A DNA stretch of 21,100 nucleotides. It comes from a virus. This document shows positions 14,283 to 21,100 of this stretch, piece after piece. The translations under genes and the position numbers were made by a program. The first letter of the stretch is position 1. The number at the start of each line of letters is the position of its first letter. The DNA lies in the IMG/VR virus record IMGVR_UViG_3300001838_000200, positions 1 through 21,100 of that record. One strand, written 5' to 3'. The notes beneath the pieces are model-generated. The model searched no databases and was not told the DNA's origin. It was given only the letters and a program-made list of their open reading frames with translations.

Positions 14283-15115
14283 GTGGAGTGTATGCAATGT
14301 TGGGTTTTCCAACAAATGATCCTGTTGCAAATAGTGGTGTTGAAACCTTGTCACCTAAAGTTCAAACACAACTAGAGATGATGCCGCAAATGATGACTGA
14401 TTGGCAAGAACAAGACCTAATTAGTAATCAAACGGAAACATATTTTAAAAATCCTTGTGCGGCCGCCACACAAAAAGCATGGAATGCAGCCAATACAATT
14501 TCTCTTTATCCTTCCATAACTTTTGCGAATACAGCTGCCGGTACTCTTTATAATTATATCTATAATGTAAGCCATGAAATTTCGACAAATACTGCAAACA
14601 ATTTTATGATACACACTAATAGAATGTCGAATGTCGTTCCTTTAGATTTTGAACTTGAAAAACCACATTATGAAACTGCTGTGGGTTATGGAAAAATGGT
14701 TATGTATATTACCAATCAAACAGATGGTATACAAAATAATTCTCCAATGATGGGTAGTTTTACAAGTTTATTTTTTGGAAATAACTTATCGATTTATGCA
14801 AATAGTTACTATTCAAACACGCAAATTTTTGCAAATACCATAACTTCAAATGTTGACGGTGAAGGTTATACTACCTATAATTCCAATTTAACACTATCGC
14901 AAGCTCGTACTTTAGCTAATTGTGTGAATTCCGTTATTTTAATGGACACTTATAGGACACAAGATAATACATTCTTTCAAAACTCAAAAACTGTGGTTGA
15001 AAGATATAATAAAGTCAGTCAATTTAATAAAATTGGTCAAGGTGAATCTTTTTTAATCAACACTTTCATAGGAACTCCAGAATTGACTGCAAATTTGGCA
15101 AACACTACAACATAA
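14279..15115 (+). CDS. unknown Asn/Thr-rich baseplate-region protein
   Basis: A 278-residue protein with no recognised family. It is rich in Asn, Thr, Ser and Tyr, with an N-terminal helical part (VQTQLEMMPQMMTDWQEQDL) and repeated NTA/NAAN segments (NAANTISLYPSITFANTAAG) that could be beta-structured. No signal peptide or membrane span. Its ATG overlaps the spike gene's stop, and gp25 follows after a 92-base gap, so it is co-transcribed with hub genes and likely a virion part. Function is not assigned. Confidence 0.6.
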   Translation: MSGVYAMLGFPTNDPVANSGVETLSPKVQTQLEMMPQMMTDWQEQDLISNQTETYFKNPCAAATQKAWNAANTISLYPSITFANTAAGTLYNYIYNVSHEISTNTANNFMIHTNRMSNVVPLDFELEKPHYETAVGYGKMVMYITNQTDGIQNNSPMMGSFTSLFFGNNLSIYANSYYSNTQIFANTITSNVDGEGYTTYNSNLTLSQARTLANCVNSVILMDTYRTQDNTFFQNSKTVVERYNKVSQFNKIGQGESFLINTFIGTPELTANLANTTT

Positions 15116-15194
15116 AAATTCGAAAAATTTGATTCCGGCCCCTAATTTTTTTGGAACGAAACCAAAAGATAAAAAAAGCGATTTTATTTTCACG

Positions 15195-15202
15195 CATAAA
15201 TA
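15195..15202 (+). promoter_or_regulatory. late-promoter-like motif five bases before gp25
   Basis: CATAAATA lies exactly five bases before the gp25 ATG at 15208, the same spacing as in front of the 8855 gene on the other strand. With T4 geometry transcription would start at the ATG itself. The 92-base gap it sits in is otherwise AT-rich and shows no convincing terminator. Confidence 0.5.
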
Positions 15203-15207
15203 AAAAG

Positions 15208-15603
15208 ATGGCACTAACGATAAACAAACTATACTCCGACATAGATTTTACCTTCACTAAAAAACCAGTGACGGGTGATGTTGCTTTGAGCCATGATGTT
15301 CAAGCCGTAACAAGGTCAATTAGAAATTTGATTAGAACCGGTCACTATGATAGACTTTTTAATCCGGATTTGGGTAGTAATTTAAACACATTATTGTTTG
15401 AACCTGTTTCATTTATCTCAGCTTCAGCTATAGAATCTGAAATAAAATCAATGATTTTTGCATATGAACCTAGAGCCATTTTACAAAAAATAGAAGTGAG
15501 ACCAAGAATTGACAACAATGCATATGAAGTTTCTATCACTTTTTATTTGGAAAATGCTACACTTCCCACAACAACAACGATTCTTTTAGAGAGATTAAGA
15601 TAA
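15208..15603 (+). CDS. gp25: baseplate wedge subunit gp25
   Basis: A 131-residue protein, almost equal to T4 gp25 (132). LSHDVQAVTRSIRNLIRTGHYDRLFNPDLGSNL, then FEPVS and an E-x-R block (YEPRAILQKIEVRP) define the gp25/GPW lysozyme-like fold without enzymatic activity. The E-P-R motif joins sheath and wedge. The ATG at 15208 is chosen because MALTINKLYSDID matches the family N-terminus; a TTG at 15151 would add 19 basic residues with no family support. No strong ribosome binding site; a late motif stands close by. gp6 follows one base after the stop. Confidence 0.93.
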   Translation: MALTINKLYSDIDFTFTKKPVTGDVALSHDVQAVTRSIRNLIRTGHYDRLFNPDLGSNLNTLLFEPVSFISASAIESEIKSMIFAYEPRAILQKIEVRPRIDNNAYEVSITFYLENATLPTTTTILLERLR

Positions 15604-15604
15604 A

Positions 15605-17686
15605 ATGGCAGGTGCAAATTCTCAAATTCAGATTGCAGAATTGGATTTTGATACAATCAAGAACAATTTAAAGACTTTTCTGAAATCACAAGATATACTT
15701 AAAGACTACAATTATGAAGGTTCAGCACTTTCTGTTCTATTGGATGTTTTGGCATATAATACACAATACAATGCTTATTATTTGAACATGGTGGCTAATG
15801 AAATGTTTTTAGACACTGCTTTATTAAGAAGTTCTGTCGTTTCTCATGCAAAAGCTTTAAATTACACACCAAAATCAGCGAGAGCACCACAAGCCACAAT
15901 TAATGTTAGAGTCAATCAAGTTACTAGCCCTTCATTAACTTTACCTAAAAATGCATCTTTTCTATCTGAATCAATTGATGGAACAAATTATAATTTTGTA
16001 ACTTCGGATGCAACTACTGTAAGTGTGGTAAATAATCAAGCACTTTTTGCCAATGTTGAAATATATCAAGGTATTCCAACATCTATAACATACACAGTCA
16101 ACACAACAAATAATCCAAATGCTGTATTTGAAATAACAAATGAAAATATTGATACTTCAACTTTACTGGTAACTGTTCAACAATCATCAAGCAATACCTC
16201 TTACGATATCTACACATTATCAAATGATGTTTTGGTATTAGATGAAACTTCCAAGGTTTATTTCTTAGAAGAAGATGTGGATGGATTATATAAAGTTAGG
16301 TTTGGTGATGGAATTATAGGAAAAAAACTAATAGATGGAAATATAGTTAATTTCTCCTATATTGTAACTGATGGAACTATGGCAGCTGGTGCAAATAGTT
16401 TCATAAATGTTCAATCGATTGGTGGTTTTTCCAATGTGGTTGTTTCATCGGTACAGGCTGCATCTACAGGACTAGAAAAAGAATCTATAGATTCAATAAA
16501 ATTTCAAGCACCAAAAACCTTTGCCGCACAAAAAAGAGCTGTATCAAAAGAGGATTACATTACTGCATTGCAACAAAATAATTTAGGTGTTTCTTTTGAT
16601 GCGGTAAGTGTTTGGGGTGGACAAGAAAATGAACCTCCAGTTTATGGCCAAGTGTTTGTTGCATTGAAACCATCCGGTGCATACAATTTAACTTCTATAC
16701 AAAAACAAAAATTATTAAATGATGTGTTGAAACCCATGTCTGTTATGACGGTTCAACCAACAATTGTAGATCCGGATTACACATATTTGCAATTAACTGC
16801 AAATGTATTTTATGATCCAAAGAAAACAAATTTAACTTCAAATCAATTAAGAGATCAAGTTAAGGCAGCTATGATGACGGCGGCCACAAATAATTTAAAC
16901 ACATTTAATTCTACATTTAACATAACAGATTTTAATAATACTATTGCCGCCGTCAACCAATCTATCATTACAAATGAAATTTCGGTACAAGTTCAGAAAA
17001 AAATATTCCCAATATTAACTTCGGCCACAAGTTATAAGTTACACTATGGCGTACCATTAAAAAGAGGATTGTTTTTAAGTGGTATTAATAGTTCACCTTC
17101 AATTAAAGTTAGAGATCCGGTAACACCTAGTGTGATTGTAGATGGTTTGTATTTTGAAGAAGTTCCAAATGCAACCGGTGGTGTGGAGAGTATATCTTTA
17201 ATTAACCCCGGTTTTAGTTATCAAACCGCACCAAAAGTTACCATTTTAGGTGATGGTTCTGGCGCAACCGCAGAGGCACAAATATCCATCAACGGAACAA
17301 TTAGAGAAATTGTAGTTACAAATAAAGGCACAAACTATACAAGTGCAATAGTTCAAATTACACCTTCAACAAATGATACAACAGGACAACTAGGTGCGGC
17401 CGTTGCACAACTTGAAGGCAGATATGGAACATTAAGAACATACTACAATGATAATCAAAATGTTAAAAAAGTTTTTAATAGTAATGCCGGAACAGTAGAT
17501 TATAATTTGGGCATAGTTAATTTAGATTCATTTAGTCCATTTGATGTAAACAACCAGTTGGGTCAGTTAACATTATCAGCAAATCCAACTACAACAATTA
17601 TTTCTTCCACATATAATAGAATTATTACTGTTGATCCTTTTGATCCAAATTCTATAATTGTTAACATTATTCCCAAGTCAACATGA
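15605..17686 (+). CDS. gp6: baseplate wedge subunit gp6
   Basis: A 693-residue protein (T4 gp6 660). The N-terminus (IAELDFDTIKNNLKTFLKSQ, then DYNYEGSALSVLLDVLAYNTQYNAYYLNMVANEMFLD read in parts, residues 10-76) is the gp6 signature. RFGDGIIGKKL (237-247), KRAVSKEDYITALQQ (about 312-326) and the following domain match the gpJ-type wedge core shared by contractile tails. Gp6 dimers form the inner ring that holds wedges together. Around residues 520-605 there is an added Gly-rich beta repeat (INPGFSYQTAPKVTILGDGSGA, VTNKGTNYTSAIVQI) like repeats in the next gene. The stop overlaps the next ATG (ATGA). Confidence 0.93.
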   Translation: MAGANSQIQIAELDFDTIKNNLKTFLKSQDILKDYNYEGSALSVLLDVLAYNTQYNAYYLNMVANEMFLDTALLRSSVVSHAKALNYTPKSARAPQATINVRVNQVTSPSLTLPKNASFLSESIDGTNYNFVTSDATTVSVVNNQALFANVEIYQGIPTSITYTVNTTNNPNAVFEITNENIDTSTLLVTVQQSSSNTSYDIYTLSNDVLVLDETSKVYFLEEDVDGLYKVRFGDGIIGKKLIDGNIVNFSYIVTDGTMAAGANSFINVQSIGGFSNVVVSSVQAASTGLEKESIDSIKFQAPKTFAAQKRAVSKEDYITALQQNNLGVSFDAVSVWGGQENEPPVYGQVFVALKPSGAYNLTSIQKQKLLNDVLKPMSVMTVQPTIVDPDYTYLQLTANVFYDPKKTNLTSNQLRDQVKAAMMTAATNNLNTFNSTFNITDFNNTIAAVNQSIITNEISVQVQKKIFPILTSATSYKLHYGVPLKRGLFLSGINSSPSIKVRDPVTPSVIVDGLYFEEVPNATGGVESISLINPGFSYQTAPKVTILGDGSGATAEAQISINGTIREIVVTNKGTNYTSAIVQITPSTNDTTGQLGAAVAQLEGRYGTLRTYYNDNQNVKKVFNSNAGTVDYNLGIVNLDSFSPFDVNNQLGQLTLSANPTTTIISSTYNRIITVDPFDPNSIIVNIIPKST

Positions 17687-20496
17687 TTCCTGGAAATAAA
17701 AAAACCTCTCTCTTAATTGATTCTCAACTGCCTGGATTTGTCAAAGACGATCCAGATTATAGTAATTTTGTATTGTTTTTGGAAGCATATTATGAATGGT
17801 TGGAACAAAACAATAACATTACTAAAAGATCCAAAAGTTTGTTGTCATACAAAGATATTGATACGACAACAAATGAATTTATGGATTATTATTTAAATGA
17901 ATTTTTACAATATTTTCCAAAAGATATATTGATAGATGAAGAACAAGCTGTAAAGTATGCAAGGCAATTATATCAAACTAAAGGAACGCCTGCATCCTAT
18001 AAATTCCTTTTCAAAATATTATATAATTCCGATTTCGATTATTTTTATACCAAAGACGCACTATTAAAACCATCAGATGGTTCTTGGTATGTTGCGAAAA
18101 GTGTTAGATTGGCCACTTCTGATCCAAATTTCTTATTGGTAGATAATTATAGATTGTTTGGTGAAACATCAAAAACGATTGCAACAATAGAAAACTCTGT
18201 TGCAACCGGAAATAAAACTGATATTTTTATTTCTAATATGACCAGATTATTCGAATCTGGTGAAACAGTTAGAGTTGTTGATAATAACAATCAAGATGTT
18301 CTTTTTAATGGACAACCACTTAGTGCAAAAATTATTGGACAAGTAAACCAAGTTAAAATTGATCCAAATAGAAGAGGTTTGTTGTATGAGACTGGTGATC
18401 CAGTAATATTGTTTAATGGTTTAAATCCAAACACAGCCAATCCTATTGGAGCCACCGCAGAAGTTGGTGATGTAACCACAGGTTCCATTGAACGTGTTAA
18501 TGTTATCAATGGTGGATTTGGTTATAGATTATACAATACAACATATAAAGTAACAAATGCTCCAGGTGCAATTTTATCCACAGGTTCTGTTAATCCTGAT
18601 CCAATTCTTTCCGGAAACGTAAACTTTATACCGATTGATGTTATAGCACCAAAACAAGCTATAACATTGAGTGCTGCAAATTATAATTTTGCAAACATGG
18701 TTACAGCCAATGCAAACACAACGTTATATGATGCACTCAACTTTAGAGCATTCGAAACCAATCCAATATCATCTGTCATAGTTAATAATGGTGGCGGTGG
18801 AATCAGACAAATACCAGTTGTTACTGCACAATCAACATATACAATTGAAACAACAGCAACAGCTAACTTAGCAACATTGGGTATATTGGCACCAATTCAA
18901 GTTCTTGATGGTGGCCATGGTTATCAAGCAAATGACATAATTGTTTTCCATGGTGGTGATGGAGTCGGTGCATATGCAAATGTCACATCGGTAAGTAACA
19001 CCGGTGGTATACTTCGTGTGGAATATGTAAACAGTCCAATAAATTACAGATATCCAAAAGGTGGTTTGGGTTATTCATTGAAGTATTTGCCTGGTGTATC
19101 AGTTCAATCTGCAAATGCAAACGCTGCAAACGCAATCGTTTATGTTCCTGGTATTTTAGGATTAGGTGCAACATTCTCTGTAATTACAAATAGAACAGGA
19201 TCAATCACTACAATTAATATTATAGATCCAGGTGAAGATTATGTATCAGCACCAAATGTTTCCTTAAGAGTGCAAGACATTGCTGTATCGAATGTTGCAC
19301 TATCAAATTTACCGGAAAAAGGTGATATTGTTTATCAGGGTGCAAATTTAAATGTGGCCACATATCAGGCAACGGTTAATTCTGTATCCACATTAGTATA
19401 CAACGCAAATGCATCACAAAGTATATGGAATTTGCAAGTATTTAATTATACTTCAAAACCAAACACAGCTGCACCTCTATTGATTGATAAAAATATAACT
19501 ATGTTACCTGCTAATACAGCAGTTACATCACACTACAATACTAATGGTATCAAAACATATGGTGACGGATCAGCTAAAGCTTCAGCATCTTTCTTGAATG
19601 GATTAGTCATAAGTCAAGGTCAATATTTAAATACCAAAGGACATCCAAGTTCTTATGATGTTTTACAAAGTGAAATTTATAATAATTACACTTACATCAT
19701 TACAGTTGAAAAAGAAATTGAAAAATATCGTGATATATTATTCAAGCTTTTACACCCAGCTGGTATGAAAGTTCTTGGAAGATATGCACTCAAGGCAAAT
19801 ACAGATTACTTTATTGATTTCCATGAGGCGATATATCAAGGTCAACCATTAAGTTATCATACTGGTTATCCTGGTTCACATGCTCACATGTATGCGGATT
19901 TTACCAACAAGAGTAATAATATTATTGAATTCCAAGGCTTGGCGGGTGCAAATTTAGAATCATTCATTTTCCCAGGTCAAAGTATCATTTCAATTGTTGC
20001 AACAAATGGACCAAATGTAAGGTCTGATGTGGTATCGGTGGACGGAGCCAGCAATACTGTAACAATTTCAAGTAATGTTTGGTTGACCTATTCAAATGTT
20101 GCAGTTGTTTCTGGAAATGCATCAAGTAATATAATAAATATTAAATCTATTACAAATTCATATAATGTAATCAACAACGGAAGATACAGCAATACAAGTT
20201 ATCCTATCAAAGATATTGTATATGTTGGTGATACAATTTTGGTTGATAATAACACCAGTAAATTGGTATCTTGGGTTGATTATACGAATAACAGAATTAT
20301 ACTTTCTTCAACACTATCGTCAAATGTTTCCAATTCCTATTTGTCAGTCAACAGAACATTCTTGGCAAATAGTTATGTATCAAATGAACAAATTCACATT
20401 TACGGTCCTGTTGGACAAATTTATGTGCCGTATATAATTACAGAAGATGAAAATCAATTAATAACAGAGAGCGGCGAAGAACTAATTTTGGGGTAA
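17683..20496 (+). CDS. large baseplate wedge/tail protein (gp7-position)
   Basis: A 937-residue protein directly after gp6, the place of T4 gp7 (1032 residues). The N-terminal 150 residues (LPGFVKDDPDYSNFVLFLEAYYEWLE, DIDTTTNEFMDYYLNEFLQYFP, QLYQTKGTPASYKFLFKILYN, LKPSDGSW, in parts) form a helical domain common in T4-like marine phages and resembling P2 gpI-type wedge connectors. From about 265 to 540 several Gly-rich repeats recur (INGGFGYRLYN, NNGGGGIRQIP, LDGGHGYQANDIIVF, DPGEDYVSAP). A further helical block (650-720) precedes a beta-rich C-terminus ending ITEDENQLITESGEELILG, a linker-like end often found in phage fibre-attaching proteins. Equivalence to gp7 is inferred from order and size only. 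Confidence 0.7.
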   Translation: MIPGNKKTSLLIDSQLPGFVKDDPDYSNFVLFLEAYYEWLEQNNNITKRSKSLLSYKDIDTTTNEFMDYYLNEFLQYFPKDILIDEEQAVKYARQLYQTKGTPASYKFLFKILYNSDFDYFYTKDALLKPSDGSWYVAKSVRLATSDPNFLLVDNYRLFGETSKTIATIENSVATGNKTDIFISNMTRLFESGETVRVVDNNNQDVLFNGQPLSAKIIGQVNQVKIDPNRRGLLYETGDPVILFNGLNPNTANPIGATAEVGDVTTGSIERVNVINGGFGYRLYNTTYKVTNAPGAILSTGSVNPDPILSGNVNFIPIDVIAPKQAITLSAANYNFANMVTANANTTLYDALNFRAFETNPISSVIVNNGGGGIRQIPVVTAQSTYTIETTATANLATLGILAPIQVLDGGHGYQANDIIVFHGGDGVGAYANVTSVSNTGGILRVEYVNSPINYRYPKGGLGYSLKYLPGVSVQSANANAANAIVYVPGILGLGATFSVITNRTGSITTINIIDPGEDYVSAPNVSLRVQDIAVSNVALSNLPEKGDIVYQGANLNVATYQATVNSVSTLVYNANASQSIWNLQVFNYTSKPNTAAPLLIDKNITMLPANTAVTSHYNTNGIKTYGDGSAKASASFLNGLVISQGQYLNTKGHPSSYDVLQSEIYNNYTYIITVEKEIEKYRDILFKLLHPAGMKVLGRYALKANTDYFIDFHEAIYQGQPLSYHTGYPGSHAHMYADFTNKSNNIIEFQGLAGANLESFIFPGQSIISIVATNGPNVRSDVVSVDGASNTVTISSNVWLTYSNVAVVSGNASSNIINIKSITNSYNVINNGRYSNTSYPIKDIVYVGDTILVDNNTSKLVSWVDYTNNRIILSSTLSSNVSNSYLSVNRTFLANSYVSNEQIHIYGPVGQIYVPYIITEDENQLITESGEELILG

Positions 20497-20499
20497 ACA

Positions 20500-21100
20500 A
20501 TGTCAACAGTAAAAATAACACAGTTAATTGAAAAAACTACTTTGGATGCCAACACGGCAAATACCATACTGTTAGGTGTGGATAAATCTACATCTACCAC
20601 AGTTCAATTTACCTTAGGTAATGTAATTTCCAGAATAGTTTCAGATACCGGCACAGGTTCTTATGCAAACAGTTCTTTTGTTCATGCAAACGCAGCATTT
20701 TTGGCTGCGAATACACCAAATCATGTAGCAAATTCATCTGCAATCTATGCTAATGGTGCATTTATACAAGCCAACGCAGCATTTTTGGCTGCGAATACAC
20801 CAAACCATGTAGCAAATTCCGCAGCCTTATATGCTAATGGTGCATTTATACAATCTAATGCAGCATTTTTGGTTGCGAATACACCAAATCACGTATCTAA
20901 TTCTGCATCCATTTATGCTAATGCTGCATTTACACAAGCCAATGCAGCATTTTTTAGAGCAAACACGCCAGATGCAATTGCAAATTCATCTGCAATCTAT
21001 GCTAATGGTGCATTTATTCAAGCCAATGCATCATTTATAAGAGCTAATACTCCACACGCAATTTCAAATTCAGCTTCATTGTATGCTAATGGTGCATTTA
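20500..21100 (+). CDS. tail fibre-like protein, 5' part, cut by window edge
   Basis: The first 200 residues of a longer protein starting MSTVKITQLIEKTTLDANTANTI. The N-terminus (TQLIEKTTL, TILLGVDKSTSTTVQFTLG) resembles the domain that opens many phage fibre and neck proteins. From residue 54 on, 28-residue repeats of the form ANSSAIYANGAFIQANAAFL-xANTPxHV dominate; they suit a long trimeric shaft. GGGGT precedes the ATG three bases after the previous stop. The receptor-binding end lies beyond the right edge. Confidence 0.75.
   Translation, partial: MSTVKITQLIEKTTLDANTANTILLGVDKSTSTTVQFTLGNVISRIVSDTGTGSYANSSFVHANAAFLAANTPNHVANSSAIYANGAFIQANAAFLAANTPNHVANSAALYANGAFIQSNAAFLVANTPNHVSNSASIYANAAFTQANAAFFRANTPDAIANSSAIYANGAFIQANASFIRANTPHAISNSASLYANGAF
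20659..21100 (+). repeat. 84-bp in-frame tandem repeats in fibre gene
   Basis: Four full copies (20728-21063) of an 84-base, 28-residue unit, with a partial copy before (20659-20727) and another running off the window. Copies are similar but not identical: GCA/GCT choices and a few residues differ, and the ANTPNHV end becomes ANTPDAI or ANTPHAI in later copies. The frame is kept in every copy. Such repeats allow fibre length change by recombination. Confidence 0.9.

Noticed and set aside
15151-15207. TTG start giving gp25 a 19-residue basic extension
   Set aside because: gp25 proteins start at the position of MALTINKLYSDID and the extension has no family support; it overlaps a likely promoter motif.
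20659-21100. Regular repeats as a CRISPR array
   Set aside because: The 84-base units are contiguous and in frame with one protein, without unique spacers.
1-21100. tRNA genes, insertion sequences, integrase or homing endonuclease
   Set aside because: None was seen on either strand; the genes are tightly packed phage structural and replication genes.

Overview
This window is a piece of a T4-like tailed phage (a myovirus with a contractile tail). The identification rests on a dense set of T4-type genes: the late-transcription coactivator gp33, the helicase loader gp59, the single-stranded-DNA-binding protein gp32, head completion protein gp4, and baseplate genes 26, 48/54, 53, 27, 5, 25 and 6. 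The DNA is AT-rich. The host is probably a Gram-negative bacterium: the left end encodes a tmRNA with a proteobacteria-like degradation tag (ANDEKFALAA) and a small outer-membrane-barrel-like protein with a signal peptide. A betaproteobacterial freshwater or marine host would fit, but that is inference.

Layout. (1) Positions 1-1495: the tag-bearing piece of a tmRNA, a small outer membrane protein, a SleB-type cell wall hydrolase (likely endolysin) and a small membrane protein. (2) 1495-3775: gp33, gp59, a HAD-type deoxynucleotidase and gp32, closed by a strong rho-independent terminator. (3) 9303 down to 3822, minus strand: gp4, a conserved protein of unknown role, a tail-tube-fold protein, gp26 with a short downstream frame that appears to be reached by -1 frameshifting, then two related hub or tape-measure-like proteins, one of them carrying a lysozyme-like domain. 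(4) 9338-20496, plus strand, starting from a perfect T4-type late promoter (TATAAATA): the tail-tube cap gp48/54, gp53, gp27, a stand-alone gp5 OB-fold protein, a helical virion protein, a separate gp5-type beta-helix spike, an unknown Asn/Thr-rich protein, gp25, gp6 and a very large baseplate protein. (5) 20500 to the right edge: a fibre protein built of 28-residue repeats, cut by the window.

How it fits together. Regions 3 and 4 are divergent late operons that build the baseplate hub (27, 5-OB, 5-spike, 26/51-like), the wedge (53, 25, 6, the 937-residue protein) and the tube start (48/54 and the tube-fold protein). T4 keeps the OB fold, lysozyme and spike in one gp5 chain. Here the OB and spike parts are separate genes, and the only tail-associated muralytic domain seen sits in the hub-like protein at 5306-6745. 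Region 2 is the replication and late-transcription link.

Most notable points: a phage tmRNA piece whose missing 3' half suggests a permuted, two-piece gene; a textbook -1 slippery heptamer with an upstream Shine-Dalgarno-like stimulator joining gp26 to a gp51-like frame; the split gp5 with a relocated lysozyme domain; and late-promoter motifs placed exactly where they would give leaderless mRNAs.
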